Positions 1 to 7,585 of a stretch of 44,342 nt of DNA are shown piece after piece. The stretch spans positions 1 to 44,342 of the forward strand of contig JAOPYO010000111.1 in the NCBI GenBank assembly GCA_025964575.1, in the 5' to 3' direction. The translations under genes and the position numbers were made by a program. Origin of the DNA: Actinomycetes bacterium. Its GTDB lineage: Bacteria > Actinomycetota > Actinomycetes > Streptosporangiales > Streptosporangiaceae. The notes below the pieces were generated by a model. It saw only the letters and a list, made by a program, of their open reading frames with translations. It was not told where the DNA came from and did not search any database. Numbering within the stretch: the stretch's first letter is position 1; every line of letters starts with the position of its first letter.

Positions 1-123
1 GCCAACCCCGACCGGTTCACCCGCAAGCCCACACTGCCCAAGCTCCCCACGGTCGCCTGGATCAACGATCCTGCCCAGGCGACCGGTGCCGCCGAGGCCG
101 ACGCCGAGGCGGCGGCAGCCTAA
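1..123 (+). CDS. IS3-family transposase (OrfB), C-terminal end, partial
   Basis: The window opens inside a reading frame of 40 codons plus TAA at 121-123. Its tail, with the motif PKLPTVAWIN, matches the typical C-terminus of actinobacterial IS3-family integrase-type transposases (OrfB), which cut and join DNA for insertion-sequence movement. An alanine/glutamate-rich extension follows. The catalytic DDE domain would lie to the left of the window, so it cannot be said whether the element is intact. The following 40 bases contain two TTGACA/TGTCTCA-like stretches (about 135-163) of the kind seen at IS3 right ends; the terminal repeat cannot be proven without the left end. The gene reads towards an oppositely oriented secreted-protein gene. 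Confidence 0.6.
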   Translation, partial: ANPDRFTRKPTLPKLPTVAWINDPAQATGAAEADAEAAAA

Positions 124-282
124 CGACCACACCGCCCCTGTCTCATTCGACTTGACACATTCCGGGGCGGCGGGCCGCGAGGCGACCAGCCCAAGCGCCG
201 GACTTTCACGGCTGCTTACAAGACGCGGATCCTTGACGAATACGATGCGGCTCCGGCGGTGCTGCCCCTCGCGCATAGCCGC

Positions 283-315
283 GGCCTGGGGAGGGCGCGC
301 CGCCCTCCCCAGGCC
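283..315 (-). terminator. Strong hairpin terminator after the I36 inhibitor gene
   Basis: A perfect 14-bp inverted repeat (283-296 with 302-315, 5-nt loop) lies five bases beyond the stop of the minus-strand gene ending at 321. It has no T-run, which is usual for actinomycete terminators. It would also block read-through from the IS3-type gene on the left. Confidence 0.8.
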
Positions 316-320
316 ATCGG

Positions 321-734
321 TCACTTACCGCACGTCGACCAGACGTGCGAGGCGATGTTGTTGTACATGGTGTGGCCGTTGCTAAACGTCTCCCGATTCT
401 GGCTGAGGTACGCGTAGTAGTGGCCCCGCGGGAGGCAGTTCGAGGCACCCCGTCCCTGGGCCGCGGTGTCCTCATAGAGAGTCACCGAGTCGTAGGTCTC
501 CTGGTTACCGTTGTTCCACACCGAGCCGACGTAGTTCAAGCAGCCCCGGTCCGCCCAGTTGGACGAGCTGAGAGACCAGGCGCAGGAGGCGCCGTTACCG
601 TTGTTGAAGTTCTCACCGTGGTAGGCGTACAGATTGCCGTCGGACGCGCTGGCCACACCAGCGGAGCCGATGAAGGCCAGTCCGGTGACGCCGGCCACGG
701 CCACACCGGCAGCGAGGGCACGGATTTTGGACAT
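321..734 (-). CDS. Secreted peptidase inhibitor family I36-type protein
   Basis: 137 aa with a Sec signal peptide (residues 1-30: positive start, AAGVAVAGVTG core, ASA cleavage site), then about 105 secreted residues with four cysteines (CAWS, GCLNY, NCLPRG, TCGK). This aromatic, Asn/Gly-rich beta-crystallin-like pattern is that of MEROPS I36 (Streptomyces metalloproteinase inhibitor) relatives common in actinomycetes. The expected role is an extracellular protease inhibitor or a small stable secreted beta-sandwich; inhibition itself is inferred from the family. The ATG is preceded by AGGAAGG about 8 nt upstream. It is monocistronic, with its own terminator at 283-315, and the next gene on the same strand ends 75 bp upstream. 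Confidence 0.75.
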   Translation of the reverse strand: MSKIRALAAGVAVAGVTGLAFIGSAGVASASDGNLYAYHGENFNNGNGASCAWSLSSSNWADRGCLNYVGSVWNNGNQETYDSVTLYEDTAAQGRGASNCLPRGHYYAYLSQNRETFSNGHTMYNNIASHVWSTCGK

Positions 735-809
735 GGGTGTATTCCCTTCCTAGGGGTGAAGTGGTGCCGAACCGTGGCGGTCGCCACGGCGATCTGAGGG
801 GCTGGTCTT

Positions 810-1691
810 TCAGCCCTGGGTGACGATGGCCCGGGCGCGGGGTAGCGCGGCGAGCTCTATCCGGTGCCCGCTGTCCACCTCCGAGCGGTAGGTCCGGTAA
901 AGCTTGGCGCCGTACTCACCGTCGAGTTGGTGGATCGTTGCGCCGAGCCCGCTGCTTGCGGCGCAGGCCGCCTCCGCTACGGCAGTCTCCATCTCTTGGC
1001 CGGCCTTCTTCGAGTTGCCTGCCAACAGGAACGCCGCGCGGGCGGCGTAGGGGTTTTGGTAGGAGAACCTCTTCTCACGCATGCACCGCGACCACTGGGC
1101 CACCGAGGCCGCGTACCTCGGATCGCCCGCCACTTGCCTGCGTCCAAGCTCGGTCAGGCTCTCTGTGATCTCGGAGGCCCGGAACCAGGTCTTCAGGTCT
1201 CCGTAGAGCCGCGAATCAGACTCCGCGGAGCAGCTTCGGTCGCTGCGTCCGGTGACGATGCCGGTCGGAAGCCTCACCTCCAAGCCGGTCGGCCGGGCGC
1301 CGTTGACGACGGCGAGCATGGACTTCTTCTGGTCGGGCGTCAGACTCACGAAGTATCGGTGGTTCGGGTCGGAGTTCCGCAGCGCGGCCCTGCGGCTCTC
1401 CATGTCGCTGCCATAGCCGTGTTCCCGAGCCCAGGTCACATCGTCGATGACATACGGGAACTCCCGGTCTTCCGGGAGGGGATGGCGTGGGACGGGCCAC
1501 AGCTTGAACCCGAACCGCTGCAGGCACCTGCGCTGCAGGATCTGGTCGGCGTTGTAGAGAAGGTCCTTCTCCTTCTCAGTGGGCTCCCGTACGGCCCCCG
1601 TACCGTGGTGCGGGCTCGTGGCGTGGGCCGCCGCGATGGTCGCGCCTCCGATCGCGGCCGCCGTCACCGCTGATAGCAGCCATCTCTTCAT
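810..1691 (-). CDS. Secreted protein of unknown function (4 Cys)
   Basis: 293 aa. A signal peptide (KR followed by an Ala-rich core and AHA at about 20-23) precedes a hydrophilic, mostly helical mature region with four cysteines (about residues 55, 155, 200 and 245) that could form two disulfides. Trp/Arg motifs such as QWSRCMREK and ARAAFLLAG resemble a family of actinomycete secreted proteins often seen in Streptomyces genomes without an assigned role. No enzymatic motif is evident. The start ATG overlaps the stop of a 42-codon signal-peptide-like ORF (1688-1816) by ATGA, suggesting translational coupling. The name is descriptive only. Confidence 0.7.
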   Translation of the reverse strand: MKRWLLSAVTAAAIGGATIAAAHATSPHHGTGAVREPTEKEKDLLYNADQILQRRCLQRFGFKLWPVPRHPLPEDREFPYVIDDVTWAREHGYGSDMESRRAALRNSDPNHRYFVSLTPDQKKSMLAVVNGARPTGLEVRLPTGIVTGRSDRSCSAESDSRLYGDLKTWFRASEITESLTELGRRQVAGDPRYAASVAQWSRCMREKRFSYQNPYAARAAFLLAGNSKKAGQEMETAVAEAACAASSGLGATIHQLDGEYGAKLYRTYRSEVDSGHRIELAALPRARAIVTQG

Positions 1692-1816
1692 CGTGACTCG
1701 CTGCGCGCTGACACCGACATACGGAACAGGCCGGAGCTGTTTCTCTGCGGAGCGAGGGACAGGGCCGCTGCCGCTGCGACAGCGGCCCCCGAGACCGCGA
1801 TGTTCCTGCGCTTCAC
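1688..1816 (-). CDS. Small signal-peptide-like ORF coupled to the secreted protein downstream
   Basis: 42 codons from GTG with a good ribosome site (GGAAGGAA 6-7 nt upstream). The product begins KRRNIAVSGAAVAAAAALS, a typical export signal, but then only about 20 polar residues follow before TGA. That stop overlaps the ATG of the 810-1691 gene (ATGA). It could be a real exported micropeptide, a leader whose translation couples to the next gene, or the stump of a deleted secreted-protein gene. It is too short to be scored by homology. Confidence 0.4.
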   Translation of the reverse strand: MKRRNIAVSGAAVAAAAALSLAPQRNSSGLFRMSVSARSESR

Positions 1817-2124
1817 CGTCAGGTTCCTTCCGTGGGTGGGGTGCGAGCTGATCTGTGCTGAGCTTGACCCCTCCGGCCGGCTTGGGGTACCTGGCAGCAA
1901 CCAGGATGGCTAGCGGGCCAGTGATCCCTACCCTGGAGCGATCCGCAGGGCGGATCCGTGCCGTGGAGGACTACTGGACGACCTTCACCGACACAGGGGG
2001 GTGGTCACGGGAGCGAAGACCTCGACGGCCTACCCGCTGGATGAGACCGCCAAGTACTTCCAGGTCCTGGCGGCACTGTGTGAGCCACGGTGCCCGTGAG
2101 GAACATCTGGCGCTGCTGGGATGA
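1817..2124. other. Gene-poor spacer
   Basis: The only support for former coding content is a degraded plus-strand frame at about 1900-2099, described separately. The 1817-1900 part is the likely promoter and leader region of the minus-strand secreted-protein pair. No hairpin terminator was found for the kinase gene ending at 2125. Confidence 0.4.
2001..2099 (+). pseudogene. Unidentified decayed coding remnant
   Basis: From GTG 2001 to TGA 2097-2099 a 32-codon frame has protein-like composition (TSTAYPLDETAKYFQVL). The frame just upstream (AVEDYWTTFTDTGG, about 1957-2001) looks continuous with it if a shift in the GGGGGG run at 1996-2001 is allowed. This suggests a small broken gene. I do not recognise the family. 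Confidence 0.3.
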
Positions 2125-3615
2125 TCAGCGGGGCTTGTAGTCCCGCATGTACTTACTGACATTGGCGATGTAGGCCTGCCATTTGGGCGCTACGCCCTCG
2201 GCACTAGCCACTTTCTCGACCGACGAACGGTAGGCGGCAGCCAGGTCGAGCTGGTGATCGCCGGGGATGTGCAGGGCCTGGATTTCAGGCGCCATCTTGC
2301 ACAGATACCGCCCCATGGCCCGGATGGACTCATAAGGGTCCAGCGGAGGCTTCGGTATCTTGCCCAACTGATCGGGCGGCAGATAGAACTGCAGAATCGA
2401 TGGTGTCCAGCGGGCAATGCCGTATTCGTCCTTGGCCGGGTCGGACAGATCTGCGTTGAAGCCACTCTCTGCCTTGAGCATCGCCGCGATCAGCGCTGGA
2501 GTGACGATCTTCTCATGGCAGTACGATGTGCCTGCCTGGACAATCGTCTTGCGGTACTGGCGTGGGATATCGCTCCCGGCGCGCAGCCAGCGCCCAGTCG
2601 GATCAGCGTGGCCGCCGGCCGCCAGCGGCACAGCGATCACCCCGGCGGTCAGAGTGGCGGCTGCCGCCGCCGACACCAGTACCTTGCGGCGGCGTGACCA
2701 CCGGCGCCGCCATCTGCCCGCGGCGAGCGCCTTCGCACGGTCGATCAGGGAGCGTGCATTGTGCTGGCTGCGGGCACTGTGAGTGGGCGCAAGGCAGTCG
2801 GAGACCCAAGCCCGCCAGCCCTCCGAAAGCCCGGGGTCCAGGACCAGAGGCGCACGGCCCTCGACATACTCGATGGCTGCGGACGATCGCCCTCGCCAAG
2901 TGGTGCCAGGGAAGGGAAAACTCCCGGTGAGCAATTGGTACGCGGTGATCCCCAGGGCCCAGATATCAGCCGACACACGCACCGCCGCACCCTCGACGGT
3001 CATCGGCTCGCTGCGGCGTTCCGGGGCGAGATAGTCCATCGACCCGGCCCGCGGTAGGTAGGCGTGGCTTCCGTCGAGCTCGGTCGTGAGGCCGAAATCG
3101 GCCAGCCGTATCGAGCCGTCAGGCATCAGCAGGATGTTGCTCGGTTTCAGGTCACCGTGCAGCCAGCCCTCAGCATGCATGTGCGCCAGGCCCTCGCAGA
3201 TCTCGATGATGAAACGGGGAGCGTCCGGCACCGGCTTACCGAGGCCGGTCAGCTCCGCCAGGGACCGGTCGGCCAGGTCCATCACGATGACAGTGGCACC
3301 GTCCAACTCCCGAGACTCCGGGTCGTCGACAGTGAAGGTCTCCGACAAGGTGATGAGCCGGGGATGCCGCGCCAGTTCACCGTGTGACCGCACCTCTCGG
3401 AGGGTCATTGCAGCCAGGTGATTGAACTGCCGGGGCGTGAGGGTGCCGGTCGGCAGGAACTTGAGTGCGGCCGCCTGCCCGGCGCGACGGCACTCGTAGA
3501 CGCTTCCCCAACTGCCGGTCGCCAGCGGACGAATAACCTCCCACCCGTGCAACAGATAGCCGACCGGTACCGACACCGCCCATGCGCTGGTGTCCACGTT
3601 CGTACTGGCGCCCAC
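2125..3615 (-). CDS. Membrane Ser/Thr protein kinase fused to a lytic-transglycosylase-like domain
   Basis: About 496 aa from GTG 3615, which has GGAGG 4 nt upstream; the same frame could begin at a TTG at 3705 without a good ribosome site. Residues about 20-280 form an eukaryote-like kinase: glycine loop ATGSWGSVYE, ATP lysine in AALKFL, catalytic loop HGDLKPSN (HGD replaces HRD), DFG, APE. A basic stretch (RRRWSRRRK) and one membrane helix (about 315-337) follow. The outside part (about 350-495) resembles an SLT/goose-lysozyme-like transglycosylase: helix AAMLKAESGFNAD with the expected catalytic Glu, YGIARWTPS, and a degenerate AYRSSVEKV where AYNAG is usual. The kinase should face the cytoplasm and phosphorylate Ser/Thr targets; the outer domain may bind or cut peptidoglycan. 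Family facts support each half; the combined role is inference. Confidence 0.8.
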   Translation of the reverse strand: MGASTNVDTSAWAVSVPVGYLLHGWEVIRPLATGSWGSVYECRRAGQAAALKFLPTGTLTPRQFNHLAAMTLREVRSHGELARHPRLITLSETFTVDDPESRELDGATVIVMDLADRSLAELTGLGKPVPDAPRFIIEICEGLAHMHAEGWLHGDLKPSNILLMPDGSIRLADFGLTTELDGSHAYLPRAGSMDYLAPERRSEPMTVEGAAVRVSADIWALGITAYQLLTGSFPFPGTTWRGRSSAAIEYVEGRAPLVLDPGLSEGWRAWVSDCLAPTHSARSQHNARSLIDRAKALAAGRWRRRWSRRRKVLVSAAAAATLTAGVIAVPLAAGGHADPTGRWLRAGSDIPRQYRKTIVQAGTSYCHEKIVTPALIAAMLKAESGFNADLSDPAKDEYGIARWTPSILQFYLPPDQLGKIPKPPLDPYESIRAMGRYLCKMAPEIQALHIPGDHQLDLAAAYRSSVEKVASAEGVAPKWQAYIANVSKYMRDYKPR

Positions 3616-3830
3616 ATCGCCTCCACGACAATCACGGTGTCCCACAGGGCAAGCGTTGATCAGTATGGTCACGCGGCCATTCGAAATGTGGACGTTCAGC
3701 GCCAAACTATGGCCTATTCGTGCCAGCTTCCAGAACCGGCCGGTAACACGAGGCTCCGGATCGGCTGCTGCCGTTGTAGGGCAGCGATGACATGATCCGC
3801 TCGACGAACCAGCGCATCACCCATCCGGGA

Positions 3831-4043
3831 GTGGCCATGCATCAGGTGGTCCGAACAGAGGACCTTCCACCGGCCGACCGGTTCGCCTTCTGGCAGGAGA
3901 TGCTGGCGAAAGTCGCCATGCCGGTCACGGCACGCAGCAGCTACTCGGCCACCTTCCTGACAACGGTCCAGACCGCGTTCGGACAGAGCCTGCGGATGTC
4001 GCAGTTCAGGCGCTCTCGAAGATCACGTAGTGCGAGACCGTGA
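3831..4043 (+). pseudogene. N-terminal fragment of an AraC-family regulator
   Basis: From GTG 3831 (or ATG 3837) the product carries VVRTEDLPPADRFAFWQEM, the characteristic opening of actinobacterial AraC/XylS regulators with an AraC-binding-like N-terminal domain. About 50-55 codons are recognisable (to about 3995), after which the sequence becomes Arg/Ser-rich and stops at 4043, overlapping the opposite gene that ends at 4006. The effector domain is cut off and the helix-turn-helix pair is missing, so it cannot work as a regulator. Confidence 0.65.
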
Positions 4044-4320
4044 GCTCACGGTCCACCAGATAGCGGTCGTCCTCGGGATAGAACACCGCCTTGTCCAGCT
4101 CGTCGCCGGCGAAGGCCTTGACGGCTTCCCAGGAGTCCCAGAGCGAGACCATGCAGAACTCGCTGTGCTCTCCGAGGTCCCGCCTGGTCATGTACACCCC
4201 CCGGTTTCCGTCGGCGGCGGTGTAACCGACGAAGCCGGTGTGTCGCATATACCTCTCGTACGCCTCCGCGTCCGACCGCCTGGTCGAGCCGCGCCAGATT
4301 CGCATGAGCCGGGCGGGCAT
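4006..4320 (-). CDS. ABM-like (antibiotic biosynthesis monooxygenase fold) small protein
   Basis: 104 aa from ATG, with GGAGGG 7 nt upstream. The pattern (RIWRGSTRRSDAEAYERYM early, then GNRGVYMTRRDL, FCMVSLWDSWEAVKAFAGD, and AVFYPEDDRYLVDRE) is that of dimeric alpha/beta ABM-fold proteins, in which a Trp-Glu-containing helix (WDSWEAVKAF) follows a beta strand. Such proteins are heme-degrading enzymes, quinol or polyketide monooxygenases, or uncharacterised stress proteins; the substrate is unknown here. It follows a VOC-like fragment on the same strand with only a few bases between them, and its 3' end overlaps the AraC fragment on the other strand. Confidence 0.65.
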   Translation of the reverse strand: MPARLMRIWRGSTRRSDAEAYERYMRHTGFVGYTAADGNRGVYMTRRDLGEHSEFCMVSLWDSWEAVKAFAGDELDKAVFYPEDDRYLVDRELTVSHYVIFESA

Positions 4321-4323
4321 CGG

Positions 4324-4518
4324 TCAGCCCTCCGTGATCAGGCAGAACTCGTTGCCCTCGGGGTTGCGCCACGCCTGCGCGGGCGCTCCATGGACCTCGC
4401 CCGCCGGTTGGCCGCGGCGGGGCCGGAGAACGGCCCGCCGTGGCCTCCCCGCGCTCCCTGGCCGGTCACGCCGACTCTGCCGCAACGCGGCGTGGGCCAG
4501 GTAGGGCAGGGCGCTCAT
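4324..4518 (-). pseudogene. C-terminal remnant of a VOC/glyoxalase-like gene
   Basis: The 64-codon frame from ATG 4518 (good site GGAGGAACG) ends in WRNPEGNEFCLI, the signature final strand of glyoxalase/bleomycin-resistance (VOC) proteins. The middle is Arg/Pro-rich and unlike a VOC fold, and an adjacent frame reads better there, so the gene appears deleted and frameshifted. It lies directly upstream of the ABM-like gene, whose ribosome site sits in its last codons. Translation may still occur and couple to the next gene. Confidence 0.5.
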
Positions 4519-4729
4519 CGTTCCTCCACAGATATTCGACACCGCTCAAAACAGTATGTCGGTGTCTCCCCTCTCCGCAACCGGTCAACGGGATATGCTG
4601 GTGTTCGATGGCACGGGGTCGACCGTGTCATGAAGGGCCATCGGCGAATGATGTCGAATCCGCAACGCCATCCGGCAGCCAGTGTCAGACGGTGGCCGAG
4701 AAGTCCATCAGGGCGGTCACACGGGGCGG

Positions 4730-4960
4730 CGGCCGTCCGTGCCGCCGTGACGGCGCTCGCGGCGAAGGTGCCGGTGTACAAGCTCGACCTCAAGGTGCCG
4801 GCGGCCGGGAAGGAGACCAGCCGCCGGTTGTCGAACGGGAGTTTCGTGCGTTCCGGCAGCCGCGGCGCGCGAGGCGCCCTCACCATCGACAACGGCGGCT
4901 CCGACGACGCCGTGATCACCCTCGCCCTCGGCAAGCGCCCGGACCACCTATTCCGCAACC
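4730..4960 (+). pseudogene. Fragment of an exported-lipoprotein-type gene (copy 1)
   Basis: The frame reads VYKLDLKVPAAGKETSRRL, then ARGALTIDNGGSDDAVITLA, then GKRP, and loses protein-like character after about 4955. Strings of the type LTxDNGxxxDAVxTLxxGK open the C-terminal domain of a group of actinomycete secreted or lipoprotein-like proteins of unknown function. The rest of that domain is missing here. A second, differently truncated piece of the same family is at 21800-21968. No start or signal peptide is left. Confidence 0.45.
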
Positions 4961-5085
4961 CTGATCCGCTGGAGCAAGTGGAGGATCTCCCTGCAGCCCG
5001 CGGTCGGCGGAAACGCGCGCACGAGTCCGGTCAGCCCCGGGGACTTCCCCGGCTGATCCGATCCGTTCCGTGCTGACGGCCTGTT

Positions 5086-5232
5086 TCAATCCGCTGGCGG
5101 GCCGGGCTCGACCGTAACGGTCGAGTCACCGACAGCGTTGGCGAGGCCGTGAATGAGGCGTCGGAATGCTCTGCCAGGCAAGTGGTCGACGGCCAGCGCC
5201 GCGCATACCTGTGCGGCGCTGACCTCGAACCA
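5086..5232 (-). pseudogene. Short C-terminal coding remnant, family not recognised
   Basis: Between in-frame TGA codons at 5233-5235 and 5086-5088 lies a 48-codon frame, WFEVSAAQVCAALAVDHLPG then RAFRRLIHGLANAVGDSTVT, with convincing amphipathic helices and codon use. It has no start codon or ribosome site and looks like the 3' end of a lost gene. An 8-bp inverted repeat (5107-5114 with 5118-5125) sits inside it. The remaining sequence to 5377 shows no gene. Confidence 0.35.
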
Positions 5233-5377
5233 TCATTTCTCCGATGCGGCGACCGAGAGTTTCTCATCGTAGTTCAGCTCAAGACACCATGAGAGGGACT
5301 GCAACTCCTGATCGTTGACGCCATTTCCAGGTCATCGAGATTTATGGGTGAACGTGATTTCTTGGCGATTCTGATTT

Positions 5378-6358
5378 CTAGGTGATCGTGACGTCGATGA
5401 TCTCGATCTTCTTCTTGGGCTTGCCGTCCCCGGTACCGTTGGAGTCGTCCGACCCCGCGTTCGCCACCTGGTCGATGACGTCCAGCCCTGAGGTCACCTG
5501 CCCGAATACGGTGTAGTCGGGCGGTAGCGTCATTGAGTCACCGTAGACGATGAAGAATTGGCTGCCGTTGCTGTCCGGCTGCTGGCTGTGCGCCATCGCC
5601 AGGACACCGCGGGTGTACGTGGCGCCCGTGGTGTTCTCGTTGGCGAAACGGTATCCCGGTCCGCCCGTCCCCGTGCCCGTCGGATCCCCGCACTGCAGGA
5701 CCCTCAGGGACCCACTGGTCAGCCGGTGGCACTGCGTATTGTCGAAGTAGTTTTTCTTGATCAGGAAGGCGAACGAGCCGACCGAGCACGGTGCCTTTGC
5801 GGCATCGAGGCTCACACCGACGTCACCGAGGCTGGTCTTGATGGTGGCCCCGACCGTGCCCTTGTACCCCGGCTGGACGGGGGGCCTTCCGAGATCCTTC
5901 GGCGCGCCCGGATCGGGGGACTCCAGATAGTTGCACGCGCCCCCGATGGCATCGGGGGTACTGGTGGAGTAGCCAGGAGTGCTGACTGAATCCGGAGTAC
6001 TGCTGGTGTAGCCAGGGGTACTTGCCGACACGGCCACGCCAACGACGACCACATAGATGATGATGCCGACCACCTGCACCACCCCCAGGATGGTACCGAT
6101 CATCGCAAACGTCTTCGCCTTGTTCGAGGAGTCCACCGCTCCGGCGTAGTCACCTTGCTGGAACTTGCCGTTGACCTGGGCGGCGAAGATGATCGAGACG
6201 ATGCCTAGGATCTGGCAGCAGAACAGCGTGATGATGGCCCAGACGAGGTGATTGGGAGGAGGGGCCTGGTTGTGACCACCACCGGGCGGAGGCTGCTGCC
6301 CGTAACCACCACCGGGCGGAGGCTGCTGCCCGTAACCTGGCCCATTGCCATAGCTCAT
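5378..6358 (-). CDS. CD225-type membrane protein fused to a cyclophilin peptidyl-prolyl isomerase
   Basis: 326 aa; the ATG at 6358 has GGAGGAA 6 nt upstream. Residues 1-35 are a Gly/Pro/Gln repeat (two near-perfect GGYGQQPPP units). Residues 36-115 hold two membrane helices with the CD225/dispanin arrangement (NHLVWAIITLFCC, then FAAQVNGKFQQGDYAGA). A Ser/Thr/Pro linker (about 118-150) repeats TPGYxSSTP. Residues about 165-326 are a cyclophilin-like isomerase (FDNTQCHRL, QPDSNGSQFFIVYG, YTVFGQV), probably presented outside the membrane to assist folding of exported proteins. The usual catalytic FxR appears as CHRLT; GSQFFI is kept. Cyclophilin activity is family knowledge; the reason for the CD225 anchor is unknown. 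Confidence 0.85.
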   Translation of the reverse strand: MSYGNGPGYGQQPPPGGGYGQQPPPGGGHNQAPPPNHLVWAIITLFCCQILGIVSIIFAAQVNGKFQQGDYAGAVDSSNKAKTFAMIGTILGVVQVVGIIIYVVVVGVAVSASTPGYTSSTPDSVSTPGYSTSTPDAIGGACNYLESPDPGAPKDLGRPPVQPGYKGTVGATIKTSLGDVGVSLDAAKAPCSVGSFAFLIKKNYFDNTQCHRLTSGSLRVLQCGDPTGTGTGGPGYRFANENTTGATYTRGVLAMAHSQQPDSNGSQFFIVYGDSMTLPPDYTVFGQVTSGLDVIDQVANAGSDDSNGTGDGKPKKKIEIIDVTIT

Positions 6359-6809
6359 ACGTGTTCCTCCGTGTGGTCGTAGATCCTCACCCCCTGCTGT
6401 GGCGGCAGCCTAGCGTGTGCCGAGCACCACTCATCCTCATCTGCGGTTGCCGCACAATCCGGGCAGGGTCACCGGCCACGGACTCGACTTCGGCGAGTCA
6501 TCATTTCGTTGGTGACGGCCCGCCTCATACCAACAAGGTGATGCAACTCAGCACAGCAAGGCCAAGAGCCTCTGGAGGACGAGTACGGGGGTACTCAGGC
6601 GTGTCCGTGGTCGCTGGTCTACGGAACCGGTAACAGGATGACGCCACTCAACTCAACGCGCTGGGCCTAGGATTCCGTCGGCCAGGCACATCGATGTCCC
6701 GTCGAAAGAGCCGGTTCACCATGTGGCGCCAACGACCTCTCGACGCAGTCGAACCAAGAATTGATGCGCCGACCGTTTTGCCGGGCGGGGCGACCACCGC
6801 CTTCACCGG
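6359..6809. other. 451-bp intergenic region, no gene
   Basis: It separates two minus-strand genes. It should hold the promoter of the CD225-cyclophilin gene at its left side and the 3' end of the sugar operon at its right side. A small hairpin (GACTCG/CGAGTC, near 6480-6500) is visible but too weak to call a terminator. Plus-strand frames here lack ribosome sites and protein-like composition. Confidence 0.5.
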
Positions 6810-7580
6810 TCAGCGGATCGTGTAGCCGCCGTCAACGATGATGTCCGCACCATTGATCATGTCCGAACTGTCCGAGGCAAGGAACAGCGCCGTTGCGGCG
6901 ATCTCTTCCGGGTAGGCGAAGCGCCCGGTGGGAATCTGAGCCTTCAGCGCGTCACCCTTTGGCCCGCTCCAAGCGCTCCGACCCAGCTCGGTGAGCACGA
7001 CCGTGGGGGACAGCGTGTTGACGGTCACTCCCCGGCCGGCCCATTCGGAGGCAAGCACTTTCGACAGACCGACCACACCGAACTTGGAGGCGCAGTAGGC
7101 GACGTGCTGGTCCAGAGCGACGCTGGCGGCCTGTGACGCCAAGTTGATGATCTTCCCTCCACCGGCGAGCAGCATGTGCCGTCCGACCGCCTGACATACG
7201 AGGAAGGTGCCCTTCAAGTTGACATTGATCGTCGTGTCGAACGCACTGATCTCCAGGTCTTCGGCAGGGGCCAAGATCGCGACGCCGGCACTGTTCACCA
7301 GAATGTCGATACGACCGTAGGTCTCCAGGACAGCGCTGACCGTGGAGCTGACCGCGTCAGGATCGGTGACGTCGCACGCGAACCCGGCGCTACCGCGTCC
7401 GAGCTCCCGGGCCTTCTCTTCTGCCGCCTGGCCATTGACATCGACCACGGCGACCTGGGCTCCCTTCAGCGCGTACGTGTCAGCGACCGCTGCGCCGATC
7501 CCCGACGCACCACCGGTCACCAACGCCACCTTGCCGTCGAGCCCGAACGTCAGATCAAGGGTCTTTTCGTCGGCTGTCAT
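6810..7580 (-). CDS. SDR dehydrogenase, probable tetritol/D-threitol dehydrogenase
   Basis: 256 aa from ATG 7580 (GAGGAG 7-11 nt upstream, inside the last codons of the previous gene). It is a classical short-chain dehydrogenase: cofactor loop TGGASGIG (about 22-29), VVDVN favouring NAD, NSAGV, catalytic Ser149, Tyr162 and Lys166 (YCASK). The family converts secondary alcohols and ketones with NAD(P). It is the last gene of an operon with a polyol dehydrogenase, a DhaK-type kinase and an RpiB-type isomerase. In the published Mycobacterium smegmatis tetritol pathways an SDR (DthD) oxidises D-threitol to D-erythrulose, so that role is proposed here by context. The exact polyol is not proven by sequence. 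Confidence 0.75.
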   Translation of the reverse strand: MTADEKTLDLTFGLDGKVALVTGGASGIGAAVADTYALKGAQVAVVDVNGQAAEEKARELGRGSAGFACDVTDPDAVSSTVSAVLETYGRIDILVNSAGVAILAPAEDLEISAFDTTINVNLKGTFLVCQAVGRHMLLAGGGKIINLASQAASVALDQHVAYCASKFGVVGLSKVLASEWAGRGVTVNTLSPTVVLTELGRSAWSGPKGDALKAQIPTGRFAYPEEIAATALFLASDSSDMINGADIIVDGGYTIR

Positions 7581-7585
7581 GTCCT

